Shown one piece after another: positions 26,770-34,081 of a stretch of DNA of 64,000 nucleotides. A program made the translations under genes and the position numbers. Position 1 is the stretch's first letter; every line of letters starts with the position of its first letter. A model generated the notes under the pieces. It saw only the letters and a list, made by a program, of their open reading frames with translations. It did not search any database and was not told where the DNA came from. Source of the stretch: Bacillota bacterium (GTDB taxonomy: Bacteria > Bacillota > UBA4882 > UBA8346); the NCBI GenBank assembly GCA_023435225.1, contig JAEYRX010000022.1, positions 86,743-150,742 of the forward strand. Direction: 5' to 3'.

Positions 26770-26867
26770 GGAAGCGCTGATTAATTGAATAAGTGACGAT
26801 TTTGTGTTTCGCAAAATGCCTAATACCGCATATTTGCTCGCACAAAATCGGATTAATCAGCGCTTCC
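26770..26867. mobile_element. 98-bp IS5-like MITE, copy 1
   Basis: Terminal inverted repeats GGAAGCGCTGATTAAT at both ends, directly flanked by the 4-bp duplication TTAG (26766-26769 and 26868-26871). A near-identical inverted copy is at 36492-36589. No coding capacity. The insertion sits exactly at the rlmI-like gene's stop codon: the TAA of that gene is read from the duplicated target. Confidence 0.85.
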
Positions 26868-28040
26868 TTAGATAACCTCAAAAATAAGACATTTTAAATA
26901 CTCGGTCTCCGATACACCAACTAAAACCGGATGGTCCAAACCTTGAGTCCGCCGTTCCAAAAGATGCAGCCTTTTTTTACTATCTGCTGCCGCCGAAGTT
27001 ATTACATCCCAGAACAACTCGGAACTTAAATGATGCGAACACGAGCAAGTAACCAAAATTCCACCGGGCGGTAATAATTTCAGAGCCCGGAGATTAATCT
27101 CCTTATAACCACGAACGGCGCTGTCAATAGTCTGCTTGCTTTTGGTAAATGCCGGAGGATCCAAAATTATTAATCCATATTCCTCTTTTCTCCCGGATTG
27201 GTCCCGGAGAAAATCGAAAGCATTGGCCACTTTAAACTGACAATTATCATCCAAACCATTTAAAATTGCATTCTCGATGGCCATGTTAACGGCATCCTCG
27301 GATATATCAACCCCCAAAACACTTTTAGCTCCATAAGCCGCTGCATGAATCGCAAAACTGCCGACATGGCAAAAACAATCCAAAGTCTTCCGGCCTTGAG
27401 AATACTTTGATAGAGCAGCCCGGTTAGCCGATTGATCTAAAAAATATCCGGTTTTTTGTCCTTCCAATAAATCAACCCGGAATTTTAGTTTATTGTCATG
27501 AATCAAAATAGAGGGTGGACATTCCCCGTAAACACAACCGGAACGTTCCGGGAGATCCTCTAAATGCCTTACCGACAGGTCGCTCCGCTCAATAATCGCC
27601 TTAGGATTGCATAATTCAACCAATAATTTGATAATGGTATCCCGGTTCACTTCCATCCCCATGGTCAGGAACTGGACTACCAAGTAATCTTCAAATTTAT
27701 CAACTACCAATCCCGGTAACAAATCCGCCTCGCCAAAGACCAGACGGTAACAACTGGAATTCGGCTTCACCCGTTTCCGATATTCCAGGGCCTTAATGAG
27801 TCGTTGCCGGAAAAATTTTTCATCGATGGACTCCCGGTTAGTAGTCAAAAACCTCACTGCAATCTGCGAAGCCTGGTTATAATAGCCTAAACCTAAAAAA
27901 CGGCCCCGGTTGTCCAGCACTTCAACTACCTCACCGGATTTGACCCCGATCCCGATAATTCCGATCTCTCCCTGGTAAATCCAGAGATGACCACCCTTTA
28001 CCCGCCGATCCTTCCCGGCCTTAAGTACAACTTGATTCAT
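26868..28040 (-). CDS. Class I rRNA large-subunit methyltransferase (RlmI-like)
   Basis: About 390 residues. N-terminal PUA-like part (VVLKAGKDRRVKGGHLWIYQGEIG), then a methyltransferase with KTLDCFCHVGSFAIHAAAYGA as SAM site, VDISEDAV, ILDPPAFTKSK and the late motif TCSCSHHLS. RlmI makes m5C1962 in 23S rRNA in E. coli; the exact target here is inferred. GGAGG precedes the ATG at 28040. The stop codon lies in the target duplication of a MITE. Confidence 0.85.
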   Translation of the reverse strand: MNQVVLKAGKDRRVKGGHLWIYQGEIGIIGIGVKSGEVVEVLDNRGRFLGLGYYNQASQIAVRFLTTNRESIDEKFFRQRLIKALEYRKRVKPNSSCYRLVFGEADLLPGLVVDKFEDYLVVQFLTMGMEVNRDTIIKLLVELCNPKAIIERSDLSVRHLEDLPERSGCVYGECPPSILIHDNKLKFRVDLLEGQKTGYFLDQSANRAALSKYSQGRKTLDCFCHVGSFAIHAAAYGAKSVLGVDISEDAVNMAIENAILNGLDDNCQFKVANAFDFLRDQSGRKEEYGLIILDPPAFTKSKQTIDSAVRGYKEINLRALKLLPPGGILVTCSCSHHLSSELFWDVITSAAADSKKRLHLLERRTQGLDHPVLVGVSETEYLKCLIFEVI

Positions 28041-28103
28041 TTTGCCTCCAACATTAACACCCAAAACTCAAATTTTTATAACCTTTATCAAAATTTTTAA
28101 TTG

Positions 28104-29504
28104 TCAATTGGTTTTTCTTGCAATATTTCTTGCCGCAATAACTCCGGAAATTGAGGCTTGCATCAAACCTCTGGTGACTCCGGCTCCATCTCCAATTGCA
28201 TACAGATTGGGGATTTCGGTCTGCAGATGACTGTTCAAACTAAGCCTTGAAGAATAAAACTTTACCTCTACTCCATAAAGCAATGTATTTCGGGAGTTAA
28301 CTCCGGGCGCAATTATATCCAAAGCCTTCAACATTTCCAATAATGCTAACAGATGACGGTAAGGCAATACCAGACTTAAATCACCGGGTGTAGCGGCTTC
28401 CAGAGTAGGTTTTACCAATCCCTTTGCCAAACGTTCTTTGGTTGAACGCCTTCCATTCTGGAGGTCGCCTAATCTTTGGACTATAACACCTCCGCCGAGC
28501 AAATTGGCTAACCCGGCTACGTAACGTCCATAAGTAATTGGTTCCTGGAATGGTTGCGTAAATGTTTTGCTGACCAATAAGGCGAAGTTGGTATTAGGAG
28601 TCTTCCGTTCCGCGTGGCTGTGTCCATTAACCGTAATCAAGCCTTCTTGATTTTCCATTACCACTTCACCATGAGGGCACATACAAAAAGTGCGGACCCG
28701 ATCCTCGAATGTTTTTGAATAATAAATAAACTTGGTCTCAAAAATTACGGAGGTCAATTCCTCTAAAACTTCCGCCGGCAGTTCCACCCGGACTCCGATG
28801 TCAACCGGATTGACCGTTGATTCCAGTTTTAATCGTTTAGCTTCATTAACCAGCCAGTCGGAAGCGTCCCGTCCCGGACCAATTATCACATATTCACTCC
28901 GATACTCCTGACCGTTTGCGGTTTTAATTCCTTTTAAACTTCCATCATTGACAATAATCTCCGCCACTTCGGTTCCGGTAAAAATCTCGACTCCCTTTTC
29001 CACCAAATAATCTTGCATCGCTTGGAGTACGGTTTTGGTATAACCGGTACCCAAATGCCTGATCCGGGAAGGAATTAACCTTAAATCGGCTAAAACTGCC
29101 CGTTTTTCGATCTGGGAGATAATATCCTCATCTGTTCCGTAAACCTTAGCCGGAGCGCCAAAATGTAAATATATGTCATCAATTGTCCTGATTAGTTTAT
29201 GCAATTCTTGTTTGGATATATAATCATCGAGAAACCCGCCCACTTCCGGCGAGAGAGTCAACTTTCCGTCGCTAAAGGCGCCGGCGCCTCCCCAACCGCT
29301 GACGATCGAACAAGGAGTACAACTGGTACAGCCGGCCCCTTTTTCCGTTACCGCACAGACCCGTTTTGCCAAATTACGTCCTTTTTCAAAGATAGCGATC
29401 TTTATATTAGGTTTTTTAACCAGTTCCAAGGCTGCAAAAATCCCAGCCGGTCCGCCCCCGATGATAATAACGTCAAATTGAGTTTTCAAATTGTTCACCG
29501 TCAT
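28104..29504 (-). CDS. FAD-dependent dehydrogenase (COG2509-like)
   Basis: 466 residues. Rossmann FAD motif IIIGGGPAGIFAAL near the N-terminus, a cysteine-rich stretch CTSCTPCSIVSGWGGAGAFSDG that is typical for this group, and the C-terminal IGDGAGVTRGLMQASISG. The family is a group of uncharacterised FAD proteins in bacteria with an internal RxCxCPHGEV-like motif (here FCMCPHGEV). Single gene. Reaction unknown. Confidence 0.8.
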   Translation of the reverse strand: MTVNNLKTQFDVIIIGGGPAGIFAALELVKKPNIKIAIFEKGRNLAKRVCAVTEKGAGCTSCTPCSIVSGWGGAGAFSDGKLTLSPEVGGFLDDYISKQELHKLIRTIDDIYLHFGAPAKVYGTDEDIISQIEKRAVLADLRLIPSRIRHLGTGYTKTVLQAMQDYLVEKGVEIFTGTEVAEIIVNDGSLKGIKTANGQEYRSEYVIIGPGRDASDWLVNEAKRLKLESTVNPVDIGVRVELPAEVLEELTSVIFETKFIYYSKTFEDRVRTFCMCPHGEVVMENQEGLITVNGHSHAERKTPNTNFALLVSKTFTQPFQEPITYGRYVAGLANLLGGGVIVQRLGDLQNGRRSTKERLAKGLVKPTLEAATPGDLSLVLPYRHLLALLEMLKALDIIAPGVNSRNTLLYGVEVKFYSSRLSLNSHLQTEIPNLYAIGDGAGVTRGLMQASISGVIAARNIARKTN

Positions 29505-29691
29505 TTCGCTCTTTAGTTGTAGGTTGTCTGGAAAACTGGAAAATATGTCTATAATGCATTTAAATACTCACAAATTTATATAATTCAACACTATAAAAAT
29601 TTTTCCTTTTTATATATGTTAAGCCGATCCTAATGCAACTCAATTAATAATAGATTAGCAAGTAATTTTTATTGTCTCAATAAATTACGAT

Positions 29692-29790
29692 AACACAGAT
29701 TAACACAGATTTGTAGGATTTACACAGAATATATTTAAGATTCTAATCCGCGTTAATCAATATTAATCTACGTTAATCCGTGTCCTAGTG
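29692..29790. repeat. Inverted AACACAGATT-type dispersed repeat
   Basis: Holds AACACAGATTAACACAGATT and, inverted, CGTTAATC..., CGTTAATCCGTGTC at the other end. Short relatives lie at about 48213-48235 and 30465-30490 (TAAAATCCGTG). The rest of the gap 29505-29691 shows nothing. Confidence 0.55.
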
Positions 29791-29816
29791 ACTTTAAATA
29801 ATTACAATGGTATACT
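29788..29816 (+). promoter_or_regulatory. Promoter for the YigZ gene, leaderless
   Basis: A -35 like GTGACT (29788-29793), a 17-base spacer and TATACT (29811-29816). A start of transcription 7 bases after the -10 box would fall on the A of the ATG at 29823, and no ribosome binding site is visible. Confidence 0.5.
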
Positions 29817-29822
29817 AATAAC

Positions 29823-30434
29823 ATGGATTATAAAGCTTATAAAACTATTCAAAAACCATATTCGACCGAATTAGTCATCGAGCGCTCCCGTTTTATCGGT
29901 CATTGTTCCGAAGTAGCCGATGAAACCGAAGCTAAGGCCTTTATTACGAAAATACGGGCCGAGCATGCCCAGGCCACCCATAACTGTTACGCTTATCGGA
30001 TTGGCATTAATGTCGAACCGGTGGAATATTTTAATGATCATGGCGAACCCAGCGGAACCGCCGGCAAACCAATCTTGGGGGCTATTCAACGTTTGGAGTT
30101 GACCAATGTAGTAGTGGTGGTCACCCGCTATTTTGGCGGTAAAAAATTGGGGGTCAGGGGTTTAATCGAAGCCTATGGCGCGACCGCGACCGCCGTATTA
30201 GAGCAAGCCGAAGTTGTCATCAAAATACCCAGGTTTGCCGTTACCCTTACTTACCAATATCCTGACCATTCGCTGGTCCAATACCGGTTGCAGCAGATCG
30301 ATGCCGAAGTGATCAACACCTACTTTACCGAGATTGTCAGTTCCGAGATATTAATTCCGGAAGCCAACTGGGAGTTATTTAATTCCTTGATTAATGAACT
30401 ACCGGGAATAAAATATAAACTAACAAGTGAATGA
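29823..30434 (+). CDS. YigZ/IMPACT family protein
   Basis: 203 residues. N-terminal UPF0029/IMPACT domain with the family stretch ERSRFIGH, HNCYAYRIG, NDHGEPSGTAGKPILG and VVVTRYFGGKKLGVRGLI, then a DUF1949-like C-terminal domain. The eukaryotic homologue regulates Gcn2; the bacterial role is unknown. Its start lies directly after a promoter, which suggests a leaderless transcript. Confidence 0.9.
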   Translation: MDYKAYKTIQKPYSTELVIERSRFIGHCSEVADETEAKAFITKIRAEHAQATHNCYAYRIGINVEPVEYFNDHGEPSGTAGKPILGAIQRLELTNVVVVVTRYFGGKKLGVRGLIEAYGATATAVLEQAEVVIKIPRFAVTLTYQYPDHSLVQYRLQQIDAEVINTYFTEIVSSEILIPEANWELFNSLINELPGIKYKLTSE

Positions 30435-30576
30435 ATATGTTTTTAATTTTTAATCCCTGTAAAATCCGTGTAAAATCCGTGTTAATCCCGTCAAAAAAGT
30501 TTTTAAAGGTTCCAACTTCACTCTCTTTATTTAGAAATATCAACCTGGCTTACCGGACTTTTCTTAAATTATCCCC

Positions 30577-30605
30577 TTGAATTTACTATTTGCTTGTGGT
30601 AAAAT
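30577..30605 (+). promoter_or_regulatory. Promoter of tRNA-Leu
   Basis: TTGAAT (30577-30582), a 17-base spacer and TAAAAT (30600-30605), 22 bases before the tRNA. Confidence 0.6.
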
Positions 30606-30627
30606 CATTTTACGTGTTAAACATATG

Positions 30628-30714
30628 TGCCGAAGTGGCGGAACGGCAGACGCAGAGGACTCAAAATCCTCCACCCTTAAAAGTGTGTGGGTTCAAATCC
30701 CACCTTCGGCACCA
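30628..30714 (+). tRNA. tRNA-Leu (CAA)
   Basis: 87 bases including an encoded CCA end. Acceptor stem GCCGAAG pairs with CTTCGGC. The anticodon stem GAGGA/TCCTC encloses the loop CTCAAAA with anticodon CAA, which reads TTG. The long variable arm marks a class II tRNA, and the T arm contains GGTTCAAATCC. The degraded accessory genes at 30809-33105 start right after it, so the tRNA may have served as an integration site. Confidence 0.97.
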
Positions 30715-30728
30715 AATTTTAAAATTTA

Positions 30729-30757
30729 AAACCTTTCTTAAATGAAAGGTTTTTTTA
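30729..30757 (+). terminator. Terminator of tRNA-Leu
   Basis: Stem AAACCTTTC with GAAAGGTTT followed by a run of T, 15 bases after the tRNA. Confidence 0.85.
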
Positions 30758-30808
30758 TTTGCTGTCGGAGAAGTAAAGAGGTACAATACTAATTTTCTTT
30801 TTTTAGTA

Positions 30809-31340
30809 TTACTCTGTAGGTATCCAACGATATGCTCTCCTAAATCCTAATTCTTCTGCTTCCTTAATACTTTCGACATAAAACTCTCCTTTTTTAATTT
30901 CAATAGAAACTCTATCATATTGCTGATCGAAAGGAAGATGATAAATTTTAGTCCCATCTCTTCTAGAGATATTACATTTAATACATGGATATCTTTCAAA
31001 AGATTGGTTTTCTAATACTTTTATCCTTAATTTCTTTGCGAATTTTCTTGCTATATCTGATAACTTTGTAGTAGTGACAAAAACCGCTTGAATTTTCTTG
31101 TCAGGATTTTCAATTTCAAATGCAACAACAGTTCCATATAGTTGAAAAATATGTTTTTCATGAATGGTTTTATCTTTTGACCAATATTTACATTGTACTA
31201 TTTCAATCTCATTATCCTTAAATGCGATTTTCACTAACCTTTAAAACCACAAAATCAGTAAATCTTCTATTCCCATATAATTTAACCAGTTCTTGTTTTG
31301 CCTTTTCAATCCGGGAATCAATAAGTTTTAAATTTCTCAT
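30809..31340 (-). pseudogene. Restriction-endonuclease-like protein, broken
   Basis: Two overlapping minus-strand pieces. The first (31218-31340, from an ATG) reads MRNLKLIDSRIEKAKQELV and ends at TAA. The second (30809-31234) reads on as an Mrr/PD-(D/E)XK type nuclease: EIEIVQCKYWSKDKTIHEKH contains the QxK of the active site, and FVTTTKLSDIARKFAKKLRI plus YPCIKCNISRRDGTKIYHLP are typical of that group. The conserved region with the catalytic Asp expected between the two pieces is absent, so I infer an internal deletion and loss of function. Confidence 0.6.
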
Positions 31341-31496
31341 CTTTACCCCCTAATTATATAGTGTTTTTATTAATATCGGATGGAAACTTATAACAAGTTA
31401 GATATTTAGTACTATATTTAAAGGATATCGCACACTTTGAAAGCACCTTGGTATAAAAGGCGCCTTTTTCGACCAGCCTCCCCCCGCCAAAATTAA

Positions 31497-31580
31497 GCCG
31501 CTTAACTTAAAAGTTTAGCCGCTTAACTTTAAAATAAAGCGGCTTAATTTTAAAATTTAGCCGCTAAATTATAAATCCTC
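31497..31580. repeat. 21-bp tandem repeat, four units
   Basis: Four direct units of exactly 21 bases, each beginning AGCCGCTTAA or a close variant and followed by an A/T-rich half (AAAAGTTT, AAAATAA, AAAATTT). The same period occurs at 50746-51039 with a different sequence. The rest of the gap 31341-31826 shows a short open stretch of doubtful coding value (reads LYDKMDEADNVYGF at about 31660-31700) and nothing I can name. Confidence 0.75.
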
Positions 31581-31826
31581 CCAAATGGAAACCTCAGCTT
31601 TTTCTGGCACAATGAAATAAGGAGTCCTGAAAGCGCGGCGAAAGGAAAAAATATCAGACTTTATACGATAAGATGGATGAAGCGGATAATGTTTACGGTT
31701 TTACTAAGAAAGCGATCAAACCGATATGCCGAAGAACTAACTTGGATTTTCTTTACATAAAAAAAAGATGTCTTAACCGTTATATTTTGGGGTCTATATA
31801 TAATAAGCCGGGTAGAATATCACCCT

Positions 31827-32301
31827 TTATCTAGCATTATTCGAATGAAATTTTACTTTTAAAAGTTCTCTTTGAAATTGATAAGGGCTTAAAATTTTTA
31901 TATTATGATCATATTCTTTTTTTATTATAGGTTCTAAGCTTTCATTTAAATGTTGGCCGTTTTCACTTATAATAAATTGAGCTTTCCCGTCTATAGCACA
32001 ACCAATAAATTTATTATCGCTGGAATCATCTTGGCATAAGGAACAAAGCGTTTTTCGTTCTATATTAACACTTCTTATTATAATTTCTCAAAAGACGATT
32101 AAGGATTTTATATTTTTCCCCTTTATTAGCTTTTTTTGATTCTAGAATCTCAGTAACAACCACAAATAATTCAGTCGCTGTAGAATCATTGAATAAAAAA
32201 TGAAAAGTGCCTCTAGATTCTTCCGCTAAAATCTTGAGGCACCATTGATCTTGTTTAAATAATGCGTTTATAAAAACATTTGTATCAACAACCACATGCA
32301 T
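31827..32301 (-). pseudogene. PIN-domain toxin (VapC-like), frameshifted
   Basis: The first 78 residues (MHVVVDTNVFINALF with the first PIN aspartate, and ATELFVVVTEILESKKA) run to a TGT TAA at about 32065. The adjacent frame continues from there with the rest of a PIN domain: CSLCQDDSSDNKFIGCAIDG holds the DNK motif, then AQFIISENGQHL, ending FHSNNAR at 31827. One frameshift around 32075 splits the toxin, so it is probably inactive. Its start overlaps the antitoxin stop by 17 bases. Confidence 0.7.
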
Positions 32302-32527
32302 TAAGTCGTTTCCTCACATCGGTGACTATTTTATCTACTTCGTTGGATGTTAAATTGGTTCTTTTTGCAAATGCATTACATTCTTCTGCTAATTCTTCCC
32401 AATCTGTTTTTTGATTTTTAATAGCTGAATTTCTCGCTGAATTGGTGGTAATAATGCCCTTGGAAATGGCGGCTTCCATTACTCCAGCGCCCCCTTTAAT
32501 TAATATATGTTTATTATGACTATACAT
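32285..32527 (-). CDS. Probable antitoxin partner of the PIN toxin
   Basis: 80 residues, small and charged (SARNSAIKNQKTDWEELAEE, EVDKIVTDVRKRLNA), directly upstream of and overlapping the VapC-like gene, the classic antitoxin position. AGAGGTG lies 7 bases before the ATG; an internal ATG (MEAAISKGIITTN) could also be the start. No DNA-binding motif that I can name. Confidence 0.55.
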   Translation of the reverse strand: MYSHNKHILIKGGAGVMEAAISKGIITTNSARNSAIKNQKTDWEELAEECNAFAKRTNLTSNEVDKIVTDVRKRLNACGC

Positions 32528-32748
32528 ATAGTAACACCTCTAATCAAATGCCACAAATTTCATTTCATGATTTTTCATTGGTTAACTTAACCAATACTTC
32601 TATTCACTCCTGTTTTCTTGTTTATTCCTAATAATTACTATTAATTCTAAATTAATTAAACTAAATCTAGCCTATTCTATTTATTTTAAATTTGACAATA
32701 CTTTCTACTTATAGTATCGGTTAAAAATTCTATATTATGAGCCCGATA

Positions 32749-33060
32749 TTAATAATTATTATCTTTAGATTCTGCTATCCCAAGATATTCTTTCAATTTT
32801 TCCTGCAAAAGGTAGGAATAATTCACTCCTTCTTCATCCCCCAAGGCTTTTAGCCACTTAGGAATAGTAGTAGTGATTTTTTCAGCCTTATTCTTCATTT
32901 TATCCCGAAATGGGACCATATTTACTTGAATCATAGCCACAAATTGGCCTTCATCTAATTTTAATTCTTTAATTTTTGAAGGTTCGGGAATATGATCGCC
33001 ATCTTCCTCCATACCATACTTTACAAATTCCAATTCTCTAATATTGACTACCATTAAATA
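32749..33060 (-). pseudogene. HicB-type antitoxin, N-terminally truncated
   Basis: The last 100 residues of the reading frame match the C-terminal part of HicB antitoxins: the linker YGMEEDGDHIPEPS and the ribbon-helix-helix part AEKITTTIPKWLKALGDEEG, VNYSYLLQEKLKEYLGI. The N-terminal half of the RNase-H-like HicB fold is missing; upstream codons (to about 33105) do not look like HicB and have no clear ribosome binding site. No hicA toxin gene is visible, so it is an orphan remnant. Gap 32528-32748 shows nothing. Confidence 0.6.
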
Positions 33061-33128
33061 ATTAAACATAAAAAATCTAAAACAACTAACAAGTAAGGGA
33101 ACCAACTTTAGCCTAAATCATATGCACT

Positions 33129-33332
33129 CCGACGCTTTCACAGCGGTGCGTCGGGTGAAACCTTGCCGGATTGGATGAGCTTCCTCGAATACCATTCGCG
33201 TCGTCAAAAGTGGTGAGATGCGAGATACGACCGAGCGAGGACCGCAGATAATACTGGTGTATATCGAGGACCGGAGCGACCGAGTAGCGAAGCAGATCGC
33301 CGCTTTTCACGGCGCATCATCCAATCCGGCAA
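33129..33332. repeat. GC-rich element bounded by 16-bp perfect inverted repeats
   Basis: TTGCCGGATTGGATGA at 33163-33178 and its exact reverse complement at 33317-33332, 170 bases end to end. A CCGACGC/GCGTCGG hairpin (33129-33154) lies outside the left arm and a GCCG/CGGC hairpin inside the right arm. The inside is rich in CGAG and CGACC words and far GC-richer than its flanks. An open frame across it has no gene-like features. Confidence 0.6.
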
Positions 33333-33396
33333 AGCTTTTTTATTCACTCAAGATACATTATTTTATTTTCTCTAACATAAACCACCTTCAATATAA

Positions 33397-33434
33397 AAAA
33401 ATCTCTCTTCCTTACGAGAGAGATTTTTATTTTA
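33397..33434. terminator. Bidirectional terminator hairpin
   Basis: AAAAATCTCTC pairs with GAGAGAGATTTTT, giving T runs on both strands. Confidence 0.65.
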
Positions 33435-33463
33435 GTTTTGATTAATTAAGTTTTTATTCTTCC

Positions 33464-33594
33464 ACTGGAACCAGGTCAAGCAAAGCTGCAAAGCAACCTT
33501 CTTGACCACTTAAAACCAGTTTCAGCTGCATCATCAGCGAGTATATTGCCCTCGCTTACTCGGCTTTATAGTGAGTTACACAGCAGAACCTCAC
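33464..33594 (+). ncRNA. Candidate structured RNA or 5' leader
   Basis: Three consecutive stem-loops on the plus strand. The first is two-layered (ACTGG 33464-33468 with CCAGT 33516-33520, enclosing GGTCAAG 33474-33480 with CTTGACC 33501-33507). The second is AGCGAG 33536-33541 with CTCGCT 33551-33556. The third is GTGAG 33571-33575 with CTCAC 33590-33594. A strong ribosome binding site follows at 33611-33618. I do not recognise a known riboswitch consensus. Confidence 0.4.
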
Positions 33595-33620
33595 TTATAT
33601 TAAATAAAAAGGGAGGAGTA

Positions 33621-33719
33621 ATGATTAATATTATAATACCAGAATACTATTATCATTTTATTTACGCTTTGTTAGAAAATTGTAAAAAAAGGGAATTGCT
33701 TAATAACTTATTCAACTAA
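33621..33719 (+). CDS. Tiny 32-residue protein behind a structured leader
   Basis: ATG at 33621 preceded by GGGAGGAG two bases upstream of the start region, an unusually strong site though closely spaced. The product begins MINIIIPEYYYHFIYALLEN, then CKKRELLNNLFN. It is aromatic-rich with a short amphipathic or hydrophobic N-terminal half and a basic end. No family recognised. It could be a leader peptide, a small membrane peptide or a chance frame. Confidence 0.35.
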   Translation: MINIIIPEYYYHFIYALLENCKKRELLNNLFN

Positions 33720-33880
33720 GCATTACTAGATAAAACTCATCAAATGAATCCCAGCTATTTATTTATTTTTCCAAATTTCACTAAAGTAATTTTAACCAAC
33801 TATCGAATACTATAGTAACGAATCAGTTAACACCAACTTATAATAAAGATAATCAACTCAATTTAGGAAGTGATGCGTTT

Positions 33881-34051
33881 ATGCCGGAGATTAAAGGTTT
33901 GGTTTGTCCCTTAATGAGTACTAAATCTGAAATCAAATATTGCCGCACCGACTGTGTATTGTATCCTGGGAACGGTAAAAAATGCGTTTCCGGAACCTCA
34001 TTATCTCCGGTTAAAAGTTCAAAACCAGACTCAACCAAGCGTTTTGTTTAG
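33881..34051 (+). CDS. Small cysteine-rich protein, 56 residues
   Basis: ATG at 33881 with AGGAAGTG about 8 bases upstream. Four cysteines are spaced as CPLMSTKSEIKYCRTDCVLY followed by KKCV, a pattern that suggests one metal (zinc) site, as in many short Firmicute proteins of the CPL...C..DC...C kind. The tail is basic and disordered (SSKPDSTKRFV). It is convergent with the outer-membrane barrel gene, 30 bases apart. Confidence 0.55.
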   Translation: MPEIKGLVCPLMSTKSEIKYCRTDCVLYPGNGKKCVSGTSLSPVKSSKPDSTKRFV

Positions 34052-34081
34052 GAGACAAAAATCGGTCCCAAAAACTATTTC

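Noticed and set aside
26753..26881. N-terminal extension of the radical SAM protein
   Set aside because: It is encoded by the MITE and has no start signal; GGAG before 26752 marks the true start.
31497..31580. The four repeats as a CRISPR array
   Set aside because: Units are 21 bp and directly adjacent, without spacers, and no cas genes are present.
31660..31830. A short frame reading LYDKMDEADNVYGF as a reverse transcriptase fragment
   Set aside because: The resemblance is too weak, and no catalytic motif is present.
33113..33310. A 65-residue open frame in the GC-rich element
   Set aside because: Consists of the inverted-repeat element; no ribosome binding site or domain.
33853..34038. 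A 61-residue minus-strand frame
   Set aside because: It lies opposite the cysteine-rich 56-residue gene, which has a better start signal and a meaningful cysteine pattern.
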